A stretch of DNA of 22,139 bases from Colimorpha sp045222795. Its GTDB lineage: Bacteria; Bacteroidota; Bacteroidia; Bacteroidales; P3. The number at the start of each line of letters is the position of its first letter. Position 1 is the first letter of the stretch. Both the position numbers and the translations under genes were made by a program. Location of the stretch: positions 1 to 22,139 of the forward strand of contig JBGUZF010000136.1 of NCBI GenBank assembly GCA_045222795.1. The letters run 5' to 3'. The notes under the pieces were generated by a model. It was not told where the DNA came from. It made no database searches and was given only the letters and a program-made list of their open reading frames with translations. Of this stretch, positions 1-7,018 are shown in pieces.

Positions 1-438
1 TACTGTCGTAAGATTTGAGCAGTCATAAAAGGCGTAACTGCCGATGGAAGTGACAGTGGATGGGATAGAAAGTGATGTAAGTCCATCGCAGTTGTAAAAG
101 GCACGTTCACCGATGAAAGTGACACTGGATGGGAATGATATTGATGTAAGTCCAGAACAATAGTAAAAGGCACGGTCGCCAATAGCGGAGACGGTATGGG
201 TGGTTCCATTGTAAGTAACAGTGGATGGAATTGTCAAAGCGCCTGTGGGGCGTGTAAATCCATACCATGCTTCGTTAGCGTCCGACGGGCTAGGGTAAGT
301 GACAGTGGCGTTGCTACCGTTGATTTTGTAGTACAGCGTCTGGCCCGTGGGGGCGGTGGCGGAGAAGTCGTAGCTCTGCGACATGGCCGGGGCTATGGCC
401 AGCAGGACGGCGAAAAGCAGTAATAGTTGTTTTTTCAT
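1..438 (-). CDS. BspA-like leucine-rich-repeat secreted protein, N-terminal part (cut by window edge)
   Basis: The frame is open for 146 codons from an ATG at 438 to base 1, so only the N-terminus is visible. It starts with a signal peptide (MKKQLLLLFAVLLAIAPAMS, then QSYDF). An entry segment around GQTLYYKINGSN and a TIPSTVTYNGTT strand follow, then BspA/Treponema-type LRR units of about 23 residues with the pattern AFYxCxxLTSxxIPSSVTxIG. The first 70 or so residues are nearly identical to the neighbouring gene ending at 465, so this is a tandem paralogue. Only 26 bases separate that gene's stop from this start, with no promoter seen, so co-transcription is likely. The family consists of surface or secreted proteins, some implicated in adhesion; the ligand is unknown. 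The C-terminus lies outside the window. Confidence 0.85.
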   Translation of the reverse strand, partial: MKKQLLLLFAVLLAIAPAMSQSYDFSATAPTGQTLYYKINGSNATVTYPSPSDANEAWYGFTRPTGALTIPSTVTYNGTTHTVSAIGDRAFYYCSGLTSISFPSSVTFIGERAFYNCDGLTSLSIPSTVTSIGSYAFYDCSNLTTV

Positions 439-464
439 ATTGTTTTGTTGTTTTTCCTATCGGT

Positions 465-3400
465 TTATTTCATGTCGACCTCGATGAGAGCGGAGCAGCC
501 TTTGAAGGCTTCTTCGTCAATGAGGGTGATGGTGACGGGGAGGGTGACGGACTCAAGGCTGCGGCAGTTCTCAAAGGCACGGGGGCCGATGGCGGTGACG
601 GTGTAGCGCACATCGTCGATGGAGAACCATGCGGGAATGGTGAGGCCGCCATTGCACTGGCCTACGTAGCCAATCACTGTGGCGGTATGGGTGAGGTTGT
701 CAATCAAGAAGCGCAGCGTCTGTCCCGTGCAGGTGCGGATGTTGACTTCTTCGGTCTGTCCGCTGAGCGGCACGAAGAGGGCAGTCAGCGTAGTGTCGCT
801 TGTCACCACGATGTCGCGCGGGTTGTCGGTGTTGTTGTCGTTCCAACGGACAAAGCGGTAGCCAGTGTTGGCTGTGGCGGTGAGGGTGACTGTTGTGCCG
901 TTGGCGTAGGTTCCGCCGCCGGAGACTGTGCCGTAGGCGTCGTTGTTAGCGGTGACTGTGACGGTATAGGAGCAGTCTGCGGCTTCCTGGATATTGGTGA
1001 AGGAACTCCAGCCATCGGCCGCTTGGTAAGCGGCCACGCAGCCGCAAGGAACAATCACAGGAGTGGTGGTGTACACCTCCTGGAACGACTGATTCGTGGA
1101 TGGCGGTACAATGGCATTGGAAGTTATAGATACTAGTCCAGTGCAATACTTGAATACGATTGACCCAAGGGTGGTTAATGTGGAAGGAAGAGTTACAGAA
1201 TGCAACCGTCTGTAAGTATCAAAAGCGCATGCCTTTATTTCTGTCACTCCCTCTGGAATCACCAAGTCGACAATTTCTTCTCCATTTATATACAAACTGG
1301 TGGTATAGACAGTGGGGTTGCCATAACCTTCGAAATCGATGTTGATCCATTGTTCAATGGTGCCAGTGTAATATGTTGTTGACAGATTTGAGCAAGCATA
1401 GAATGCTTTGTCACCAAATCTAGTCACCGAAGGAGGAATAGTTATCGAAGTTACTCTAGAGAAACTGAAAACATTGTTACCAACAGCAGTGACAGTGTAG
1501 GTGTTGCCATCATAGACAACGCTACCGGGGATAACCACATTGCCAGATAGAGTCGTTGTGTAAAACGGATAATAAACGTTTTCCGTCACCACCGTGGCTG
1601 TATGGTTGGCACAGTCGAGAGTGTACCATAGCCCATTTATCTGAACATTGTCGAGAGCTTCAAATTCGGCGGTGAGGGTGATGTCTGAGGTAACAGTGAA
1701 GGAGTATGTGGCGTCGGTGCTTACCTCAACGCCGTTGTTGGTCCACCGCACGAAGCTGTAGCCGCAGTTGGGGGTAGCCAGGACTGTGGCTGTGGAAGAC
1801 TGGCAGGTGGGCAGGGTTTGGACGGTGGCTGTGCCCATGGTGTTGTCGGCCGAGAGGGCTGTGACGTCATATATTGGGCGCTCGGAAAAATTGCTGAATC
1901 GGTTCCAGTCGGATGATGCAGCGTAAACGCTACTTCTGCCGCAGGGTACATATACGGGGATGTCGGTCGGGACATGGTATAGCGCTTCATAACCCAATGT
2001 TGGAGGATTAGCTGCTCTAACAATCATTTCCAGAAGTCCATTGCAATTATAGAATGCGCTGGATTTAATTAATGTTACTGAAGAAGGAATTATGATTGAA
2101 GTTAGAGAGCTACAATTGCTAAAACAATATTCATTAATGGTTGTTACACCCTTTGGGATGTTTACTGTAGTAAGACCGGAGCAAATGAAAAAGGCAGCAC
2201 TGCCGATGGAAGTGATGCTGGATGGAAGTACGGCTGATGTCAGTTCGTCGCATCTGTAAAAGGCATCGTTATCAATGGAGGTGACATTGTAGGTGGTTCC
2301 ATTGTAGGATACACTGCCAGGAATTATCAAGTCACCCGTAGGTTGTGAAAAACCAGACCATGCTTGCGACGACCCAGAGGGGCCAGGATAGGTGACCGTA
2401 ACATTGTTGCCATTGATTTTGTAGTACAGATACTGACCAGAAGGGGCAACTTCGGAGAAATCATAATTGATGATTCTTACGCCGTTGAGGTAAAGCGCAC
2501 CCCAAGGGCTGCCTGTGGCACTGCCATTGTAATTAATATTTCTTACATTATAGAATGCTTGAGAGCCAATACTGGTGACACCATCGGGGACGGTGATAGA
2601 TGCCACGCCAGTGCAATTATAGAATGCGTCGTGTTTAATTAATGTTACCGATGATGGGATGGTGATGGAAGTTAGTGCGCGACAATTGCTAAAACAAAAT
2701 TCATTTATGGTCGTTACACCGTCGGGTATGTTTACAGACGTTAGGCCAGAGCAAATGAAAAAGGCAGCACTGCCGATGGATGTGATGCTGGATGGGAGTG
2801 CGGCGGATGTCAGTTCTTCGCACCTGTAAAAGGCATCGTCGCCGATGGCGGTGACATTGTATGTATTTCCATTGTAAGACACACTGCCTGGAATTGTCAA
2901 TTCTCCTGTGGGTTTTGAAAATCCAGACCATGGTTGACTGCTAGAAGGTCCAGGATATGTAACCGTAACATTGTTGCTATTGATTTTATAATACAATGTT
3001 TGTCCAGAAGGAGCTGCTTCTGCGAAATCATAATTGACGACTCTTGTACCATTAATGGAGATAGCTCCCCAAGGGCTGCCTGTGGCGCTGCCATTATAAT
3101 TGATATTCCTTACATTATAGAATGCTTGAGAGCCAATGCTGGTGACTCCGTCGGGGATGGTGATAGATGCAACGCCAGTGCAATTATAGAATGCGTCGTG
3201 TTTAATTAATGTTACCGATGAGGGAATGGTGATGGAAGATAATGCGCGACAACTGCTAAAACAGAATTCATTAATGGTCGTTACACCGTCAGGTATGTTT
3301 ACAGCCGTTAGGCCAGAGCAAATGAAAAATGCGGCATGACCGATGGATGTGACATTTGTAGGAATTGTTACTGATGTCAGTTCTTCGCATCTGTAAAAGG

Positions 3401-3668
3401 CATCGTCGTCGATGGCGGTGACAGGGTATGTGGTTCCATTGTTAGTTACACTGCCGGGAATTGTCAAAGTGCCTGTGGGCTTTGTAAATCCAAACCAAGC
3501 ATCGCCACTACCAGCCGGGCCAGGGTAGGTGAGGGTGACATTGCTGCCGTTGATTTTGTAGTAGAGCGTCTGGCCGGTGGGGGCGGCGACGGAGAAGTCG
3601 TAGCTCTGCGACATGGCCGGGGTTATGGCCAGCAGGACGGCGAAAAGCAGTAATATTTGTTTCTTCAT
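465..3668 (-). CDS. BspA-like leucine-rich-repeat surface protein with three 190-residue internal repeats
   Basis: 1067 residues. A signal peptide occupies residues 1-20 (MKKQILLLFAVLLAITPAMS). Three modules start at residues 23, 213 and 402, each with a GQTLYYKIN segment followed by BspA-type LRRs (IPSSVTSIGxxAFxxCSGLT). The first two are 190 and 189 residues long; the third diverges after about residue 547. Two InlB-like beta repeats (GYSFVRW near 636-642, GYRFVRW near 936-942) are interspersed with more LRRs at 680-880 and 1007-1063. Each LRR block ends with a VPCG...W element (574-590, 873-888). The protein stops directly after an LRR (CSALIEVDMK), with no recognisable type IX secretion C-terminal domain, so how it is retained at the surface is unclear. 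The central repeats are AT-richer than neighbouring genes. Function is inferred from family only: adhesion or surface binding. Confidence 0.9.
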   Translation of the reverse strand: MKKQILLLFAVLLAITPAMSQSYDFSVAAPTGQTLYYKINGSNVTLTYPGPAGSGDAWFGFTKPTGTLTIPGSVTNNGTTYPVTAIDDDAFYRCEELTSVTIPTNVTSIGHAAFFICSGLTAVNIPDGVTTINEFCFSSCRALSSITIPSSVTLIKHDAFYNCTGVASITIPDGVTSIGSQAFYNVRNINYNGSATGSPWGAISINGTRVVNYDFAEAAPSGQTLYYKINSNNVTVTYPGPSSSQPWSGFSKPTGELTIPGSVSYNGNTYNVTAIGDDAFYRCEELTSAALPSSITSIGSAAFFICSGLTSVNIPDGVTTINEFCFSNCRALTSITIPSSVTLIKHDAFYNCTGVASITVPDGVTSIGSQAFYNVRNINYNGSATGSPWGALYLNGVRIINYDFSEVAPSGQYLYYKINGNNVTVTYPGPSGSSQAWSGFSQPTGDLIIPGSVSYNGTTYNVTSIDNDAFYRCDELTSAVLPSSITSIGSAAFFICSGLTTVNIPKGVTTINEYCFSNCSSLTSIIIPSSVTLIKSSAFYNCNGLLEMIVRAANPPTLGYEALYHVPTDIPVYVPCGRSSVYAASSDWNRFSNFSERPIYDVTALSADNTMGTATVQTLPTCQSSTATVLATPNCGYSFVRWTNNGVEVSTDATYSFTVTSDITLTAEFEALDNVQINGLWYTLDCANHTATVVTENVYYPFYTTTLSGNVVIPGSVVYDGNTYTVTAVGNNVFSFSRVTSITIPPSVTRFGDKAFYACSNLSTTYYTGTIEQWINIDFEGYGNPTVYTTSLYINGEEIVDLVIPEGVTEIKACAFDTYRRLHSVTLPSTLTTLGSIVFKYCTGLVSITSNAIVPPSTNQSFQEVYTTTPVIVPCGCVAAYQAADGWSSFTNIQEAADCSYTVTVTANNDAYGTVSGGGTYANGTTVTLTATANTGYRFVRWNDNNTDNPRDIVVTSDTTLTALFVPLSGQTEEVNIRTCTGQTLRFLIDNLTHTATVIGYVGQCNGGLTIPAWFSIDDVRYTVTAIGPRAFENCRSLESVTLPVTITLIDEEAFKGCSALIEVDMK
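2028..3602 (-). repeat. Three tandem ~570-bp intragenic repeats in the BspA-like gene
   Basis: These are the DNA copies of protein modules 23-212, 213-401 and 402 to about 547, lying at 3602-3033, 3032-2466 and 2465 to about 2028. The first two are near-identical over long stretches; for example the segments around 2500-2780 and 3067-3350 can be aligned by eye with few changes. The third is more diverged. The conservation reaches silent positions, which points to recent duplication or ongoing gene conversion rather than protein-level selection alone. Confidence 0.85.
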
Positions 3669-3735
3669 ATTCGTATGTTTTTATTTTTCAATGAGGTAAA
3701 AGAAATTACTGGCCGCCTCGTACGAAACGGCGGTG

Positions 3736-3743
3736 CAAAGATA
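3736..3743 (-). promoter_or_regulatory. Bacteroidales -7 box for the BspA-like genes
   Basis: On the minus strand this reads TATCTTTG followed by CA, a match to the TAnnTTTG box used by the primary sigma factor of Bacteroidota. It lies about 70 bases upstream of the ATG at 3668. A clear TTG at the -33 position is not visible; a T-rich stretch (AAAAAAATTCG on this strand) precedes the box. Confidence 0.6.
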
Positions 3744-3774
3744 CGAATTTTTTTCCGAAATGGAGAAAAAAGTT

Positions 3775-3816
3775 GATGTATGATGGAAGATGTAAGATGT
3801 AAGATGTATGATGGGT
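3775..3816. repeat. Heptamer array, GATGTAA type, copy 1
   Basis: Six contiguous 7-bp units beginning at 3775, 3782, 3789, 3796, 3803 and 3810. The consensus is GATGTAA, with variants GATGTAT, GATGGAA and GATGGGT. The phase is kept exactly. A second array of the same unit lies at 3918-3959. Confidence 0.9.
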
Positions 3817-3820
3817 GGGA

Positions 3821-3903
3821 GGAGGTAAGTGGGAGGAGGTAAGTGGGAGGTAAGTGATAGGTAAGTGATAGGTAAGTGATAGGTAAGTGATCCGTAAGTG
3901 ATG
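3821..3903. repeat. 14-bp and 11-bp tandem units, GGTAAGTGATA type
   Basis: Two copies of a 14-bp unit (GGAGGTAAGTGGGA, 3821-3834 and 3835-3848) run directly into five copies of an 11-bp unit (GGTAAGTGATA) starting at 3849, 3860, 3871, 3882 and 3893. The first three 11-mers are identical; the last two end in C and G, and the fifth also begins CG instead of GG. The core AAGTGAT recurs at 10891-10912. Confidence 0.9.
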
Positions 3904-3917
3904 GGGGGGGAGTTTGT

Positions 3918-3959
3918 GATGGAAGATGTGTGATGTAAGATGTAAGATGTAAGATGTAT
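3918..3959. repeat. Heptamer array, GATGTAA type, copy 2
   Basis: Six 7-bp units starting at 3918 (GATGGAA), 3925 (GATGTGT), 3932, 3939 and 3946 (GATGTAA) and 3953 (GATGTAT). The unit family and orientation match 3775-3816, so the pair may be a duplication flanking the 11-mer array. A guanine-rich stretch with four G-runs (3966, 3981, 3986, 3992) follows. Confidence 0.9.
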
Positions 3960-4050
3960 GAAGGAGGGAGGTATGTGATAGGGTAGGGTGAGGGGCATTT
4001 TTGGAGGGAATTCTTAATTTTCACTTTTTGCTTTTCATTTTTTTGTATCC

Positions 4051-4084
4051 TTTTCTCTCGGTTTGAGAAATTTTTGTAACTTTG
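4051..4084 (+). repeat. Upstream copy of a duplicated 34-bp promoter-like sequence
   Basis: These 34 bases (starting TTTTCTCTCGGTTTGAGAAA and ending TAACTTTG) match 4242-4275 at all but one position. The TAACTTTG at 4077-4084 is a good -7 box. It is followed by GCTTCG, and a shorter third version (AACTTTGACTTCG) occurs at 4191. It may be a remnant of promoter duplication or a second, distal corA promoter; no gene begins between the two copies. Confidence 0.7.
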
Positions 4085-4241
4085 GCTTCGCCGACGTTAT
4101 TCGTTACATTAAATTTTATTCAGTGGTGCTCATGGCCTCAGCAACTTCATTTCGGATATGTCAAAAAAAAATTTTTTTTGTATATCGCTCAACTTTGACT
4201 TCGTCTTAATTATGGCACCTCGGAAAAGAAAATGACTTTTC

Positions 4242-4275
4242 TTTTCTCTCGGTTTGAGAAATTTTCGTAACTTTG
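4242..4275 (+). promoter_or_regulatory. Promoter for corA (proximal copy of the 34-bp duplication)
   Basis: The copy ends in TAACTTTG (4268-4275) followed by CAG, matching the TAnnTTTG box and the common TTTGCA context of Bacteroidota promoters. Transcription would start near 4282, giving a leader of about 70 bases. The -33 element is not canonical: the GTTTGAG at 4252 is too close at about 11 bases. It is therefore called from the -7 box and its position. Confidence 0.65.
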
Positions 4276-4336
4276 CAGCGAAATCAAAACCGTTACTCGA
4301 ATGTAGAATATTGGTCCACAGTTGGTTCCACTTAAG

Positions 4337-4345
4337 AAAGGAGGT
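4337..4345 (+). promoter_or_regulatory. Strong Shine-Dalgarno sequence of corA
   Basis: AAAGGAGGT lies five bases before the ATG at 4351 and matches the anti-Shine-Dalgarno end of 16S rRNA almost perfectly. Bacteroidota genes rarely use this signal, and none of the other genes in the window shows one of this quality. It fixes the corA start. Confidence 0.85.
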
Positions 4346-4350
4346 GCAAA

Positions 4351-5277
4351 ATGATAGAAACCATCCAGTACAAGTCCCTAAAGTGGCTTGACATCACTAA
4401 CCCCACGGAGGCTGACTACGACGTCCTCCTCGACCAGTACCACTTCCACCCCCTCGACATCGAGGACTGCCGCGGAACCACCCAGCGACCAAAGATTGAC
4501 GAGTACGACGACTATTATTTCCTAATACTGCATTTCCCCTATTTCGACAAGGACAACAAGAATATCCGTATCCGCGAGGTGAAGATCTTCTGGGGCAAGG
4601 ACTATATCATCACCGTCGGCAAGGCCCACTGGGTGGTGAAGAAGTTCTTCGACGAGGTGCAGGAGGACCTGGCGGAGAACGACGAGGAGACGCAGGAGAT
4701 GATGGCCACCAGCGACCAGCTGCTCTACCACATCCTCAACCGCCTGATGCTGGAAACCAACACCCTCGTGCAGCGCGTGGGCGCCGAGGTGGACCTCATC
4801 AACTACGACATCTTCAACCGCCGCGCTCGCACCATCATCGAGCAGATTTCGGTGACGCGACGCAACATCATCTTGCTCAACACCACGTTCCGCCCGCAAC
4901 TGAGGGTGCTCCACATGTTCGAGAGCGGCGGCATCAAGGGCTTCGTAGACCCCGAGCTGATAGATATGGAGGACTACTGGGGCAATATCCTCGACCAGTA
5001 TCAGAAGATGTTCGACTCGATCGAGGACTTCGGCGAGTTGATCGAGGGCCTCTCGCAGACCTTCGACTCGTTGCTGACGAACCGCACGAACCAGATCATG
5101 CGAGTGCTGACTTACTTCAGCACCATCATGCTGCCCCTGACGGTGGTCACCGGCTTCTTCGGAATGAACGTGGAGTTCCCCTTCGCGGCCAACACCACAG
5201 CCTTCTGGATTATCCTGGGCTCGCTGGTGGTGCTCACGGGAGTGATCATCCTCTTCTTCCGCCGCATGGGACGATAA
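4351..5277 (+). CDS. corA: CorA-type magnesium/divalent-cation channel
   Basis: 308 residues, normal for CorA. The family forms homopentameric inner-membrane channels that let Mg2+ (also Co2+ or Ni2+) into the cell, gated by Mg2+ bound to the cytoplasmic funnel. The signature GMN motif that forms the pore entrance is at residues 271-273, at the end of transmembrane helix 1 (about 251-270, IMLPLTVVTGFF). Helix 2 follows (about 285-303), then the short basic tail FRRMGR. The N-terminal two thirds are the acidic cytoplasmic domain with the long stalk helix. The start is fixed by AAAGGAGGT five bases upstream. The gene stands alone, divergent from the BspA genes and convergent with the exb operon. 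No magnesium riboswitch fold was recognised in the roughly 70-base leader. Confidence 0.95.
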   Translation: MIETIQYKSLKWLDITNPTEADYDVLLDQYHFHPLDIEDCRGTTQRPKIDEYDDYYFLILHFPYFDKDNKNIRIREVKIFWGKDYIITVGKAHWVVKKFFDEVQEDLAENDEETQEMMATSDQLLYHILNRLMLETNTLVQRVGAEVDLINYDIFNRRARTIIEQISVTRRNIILLNTTFRPQLRVLHMFESGGIKGFVDPELIDMEDYWGNILDQYQKMFDSIEDFGELIEGLSQTFDSLLTNRTNQIMRVLTYFSTIMLPLTVVTGFFGMNVEFPFAANTTAFWIILGSLVVLTGVIILFFRRMGR

Positions 5278-5448
5278 ATCTCCTGCTTAGGTGTAGCTGT
5301 CGGCTATGCCGACGGCACACCACGCGAAATCTTGTAAATCTTATAAATTATTCCGCCTGCGGCTGGATTTTTTGCACTTTTTTGCGAAGCGTATAATCTA
5401 TGAGATTTATAGATATCTGCCGCGAAGCGGCTAGGAGTATGAATAGAA
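5278..5448. other. Spacer after corA with small hairpins
   Basis: No gene is seen. It holds a hairpin GTCGGC-TAT-GCCGAC (5299-5313), two 9-bp near repeats of AAATCTTGT/AAATCTTAT (about 5327-5347), and a GCCGC-GAA-GCGGC hairpin (5419-5431). None is followed by a T-run on the plus strand, so none is a convincing intrinsic terminator for corA. Confidence 0.5.
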
Positions 5449-5476
5449 AAAGGGCCGCTCGGATGGGCGGCCCTTT
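5449..5476 (-). terminator. Intrinsic terminator of the exb operon
   Basis: A perfect 10-bp stem, AAAGGGCCGC (5449-5458) with GCGGCCCTTT (5467-5476) and an 8-base loop, lies 20 bases after the exbD stop at 5497. Read on the minus strand, the hairpin runs into TTTTTC, as expected of a factor-independent terminator. On the plus strand it is followed by only three T residues, so any effect on corA transcripts would be weaker. Confidence 0.85.
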
Positions 5477-5496
5477 GAATTGGATGCTGTAGAGTG

Positions 5497-5970
5497 TTAG
5501 TTCTTCTTGCCGGCTTTGCTGGCGTTGTAGAAGATCTTCAGAGCACCTGCCTGACGCAGCTCCTGCTTGATGTCGGAGACCATACCCATGCGCACCATCT
5601 TGTCGGCTTTGATGGCCGTGGTGATGAAGGGACGGTCGGCCTCGGGACGGGCGGAGCGCTCGAGCTCGCAGAAGGTCATGATGTCCGAGAGTTCGGAGAT
5701 CTGGTCGTTGAGCTGGATACGGGGTTCGGTACCGTATTTCTTCTGCTGGTCGGGCAGGGGCACACCCACGTTGATATAGCTCACGAGGCTTTTCTTCTCG
5801 AGCTTGGTGACCTCGGTGCCCTGCGGCGGGATGATCTTCACATAGAGTGAGCTCTCGCGCATGGTGGTGATGACCATGAAGAAGAACAGCAGCATGAAGA
5901 TAATATCACTCATGGAGCCCATGTTGAGTTCGGGCGTCGATTTAGCTTTCTTACCTGTAAAACGTGCCAT
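5497..5970 (-). CDS. exbD: ExbD/TolR-family proton-channel subunit (second copy)
   Basis: 157 residues. A short cytoplasmic N-terminus ends in NMGSMSD, followed by one transmembrane helix (about 22-38, IIFMLLFFFMVITTM) and a periplasmic domain. D22 in the SMSDIIF context is the conserved proton-carrying aspartate of ExbD/TolR. The family works with ExbB to pass proton-motive energy to TonB at the inner membrane. It is the last gene of the operon, 4 bases after the preceding exbD, and is followed by the terminator at 5449-5476. It differs clearly from the first ExbD, so the two probably form a mixed complex or serve different partners (inference). Confidence 0.93.
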   Translation of the reverse strand: MARFTGKKAKSTPELNMGSMSDIIFMLLFFFMVITTMRESSLYVKIIPPQGTEVTKLEKKSLVSYINVGVPLPDQQKKYGTEPRIQLNDQISELSDIMTFCELERSARPEADRPFITTAIKADKMVRMGMVSDIKQELRQAGALKIFYNASKAGKKN

Positions 5971-5974
5971 GCTG

Positions 5975-6541
5975 TTAACCTCCTATCTTTGTGGGTTCGG
6001 CCTCCGAGATGGCCACAGGGATGGCCTGCTCGATGGCTGTGCGTTGTGCTTCGGTTACATCGGCAAATTTCTTGCCGAAACGTGCTACTGCCAGTTCGTC
6101 GCGCATCTCTTTGATGGCGGCGGTCAACTCGTTCTGCACCTGGAGGTACATATCGTAGGACGTACCACGGTCGTTGCGCAGCGAGATAACACCCTTGGAG
6201 ACATCGATTGTTCCGAGGAGCTCGATCTCTGTGGGCACTTTCTCGGGCAGGTTGGGGAGATTGTTGGGGTTGCCGAGGAATTCCTTGGCACGGTCCTTCA
6301 AGTCCTCAATGCGGCCGTACTCGCGGTTGAAGAGCAACCGGTCGTCCTTGTTGACCATCACTACGAAGATGTTGCGCTCGCGAACGTCAGGGGCTTCCGC
6401 ATCAGGCGGCAGAGGCGGCGGAAGCTTACGGGCAATACCCATATCGGTGTTGATGTTACTGACCATCAGGAAGAAGGCCAGCAGCAGGAACGAGATATCG
6501 GACATTGCGCCTGTGTTGAGTCCGGGAGTCTTTCTTGCCAT
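5975..6541 (-). CDS. exbD: ExbD/TolR-family proton-channel subunit (first copy)
   Basis: 188 residues. The N-terminus MARKTPGLNTGAMSD leads into a single transmembrane helix (about 15-30, ISFLLLAFFLMV) with the conserved aspartate at D15, then a proline-rich stretch (KLPPPLPPDAEAP, about 39-51) and a periplasmic domain. It extends beyond a normal ExbD (about 140 residues) by a C-terminal helical segment (about 145-188) rich in Ala and Glu. The gene is 6 bases after the membrane-protein gene and 4 bases before the second exbD, so it lies within one operon. The expected role is proton-driven energisation of TonB-dependent transporters. Confidence 0.93.
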   Translation of the reverse strand: MARKTPGLNTGAMSDISFLLLAFFLMVSNINTDMGIARKLPPPLPPDAEAPDVRERNIFVVMVNKDDRLLFNREYGRIEDLKDRAKEFLGNPNNLPNLPEKVPTEIELLGTIDVSKGVISLRNDRGTSYDMYLQVQNELTAAIKEMRDELAVARFGKKFADVTEAQRTAIEQAIPVAISEAEPTKIGG

Positions 6542-6547
6542 AGTTCT

Positions 6548-7018
6548 TTACTTTTTAAACGATTTGGCTATCTCGGAATAGACGATGGCCACAGCGGCAC
6601 CGGCAACAAGGATGTAGACGATGATGCAGGCGGCGCCGATGAGCTTCGAGATACCGGTAGTAACATCATGTTTCTCCATCAGAGCGGGGTTCACATCGTT
6701 GCCCTTGGACAGCAGGAAGGCTGCCAGGCAGACGACGACAATGGCGGCCACTAGGCCCAGGAATTTCTTCCAGTAGCCCGGCTGCTCTTTGAAGTTGTGG
6801 GCCAGCTTCTTGACGAGAAACACCACAATGGCTATCAAGGATACGGCGATCAGACACACCAGTATCCAGAAGGTGGCGTCGAAAGCACCGTTGGCCTTCA
6901 CTGCATCGAGCTCCTTCACTCCGCCATTGTTGATGGCGAAAATGATGGTGAGCAGGGTGCAGAGCAATGCCACTCCGATACCGCACCACATAATAAGTTT
7001 ACGTGTCGATTCTTTCAT
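6548..7018 (-). CDS. Four-helix membrane protein of the exbB-exbD cluster, function unknown
   Basis: 156 residues with four predicted membrane helices (about 9-28, 48-68, 85-104 and 125-148) and little else. No enzyme motif is visible. The short basic ends (MKESTRK, KSFKK) suggest that both termini are cytoplasmic. It sits between exbB and the two exbD genes, with 60 bases before it and 6 after. I recall that a small membrane protein in this position is common in Bacteroidales exb clusters. A structural or assembly role in the ExbB-ExbD complex is inference from position only. Confidence 0.8.
   Translation of the reverse strand: MKESTRKLIMWCGIGVALLCTLLTIIFAINNGGVKELDAVKANGAFDATFWILVCLIAVSLIAIVVFLVKKLAHNFKEQPGYWKKFLGLVAAIVVVCLAAFLLSKGNDVNPALMEKHDVTTGISKLIGAACIIVYILVAGAAVAIVYSEIAKSFKK

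Larger units (their letters stand above)
3669..4350. other. Divergent intergenic region between the BspA-like genes and corA
   Basis: 682 bases without a credible gene. From left to right: the BspA promoter; a cytosine-depleted G/A/T-rich tract (3757-3995) built of 7-, 14- and 11-bp tandem units; a 17-base A9T8 run flanked by C and G (4162-4180); three AACTTTG boxes at 4078, 4191 and 4269; a 9-bp inverted repeat (4224-4232 with 4237-4245); and the corA leader with its Shine-Dalgarno sequence. Open frames across the tract on the minus strand are low-complexity translations (Tyr/His/Leu/Thr/Ser/Pro) of the repeats and look spurious. Confidence 0.7.

Noticed and set aside
3775..3959. CRISPR array
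   Set aside because: Units of 7-14 bp are contiguous, without unique spacers, and no cas gene is present.
3665..4024. Minus-strand frames over the microrepeat tract
   Set aside because: The products are repetitive Tyr/His/Leu/Thr/Ser/Pro translations of the repeats, and two frames are open at once because the tract lacks cytosine on the plus strand.
4162..4180. A9T8 palindrome as a terminator
   Set aside because: There is no GC stem and no gene ends nearby; it is probably simple-sequence DNA.
4276..4350. Magnesium riboswitch in the corA leader
   Set aside because: The leader is only about 70 bases, with no recognisable M-box or mgtA-type structure.
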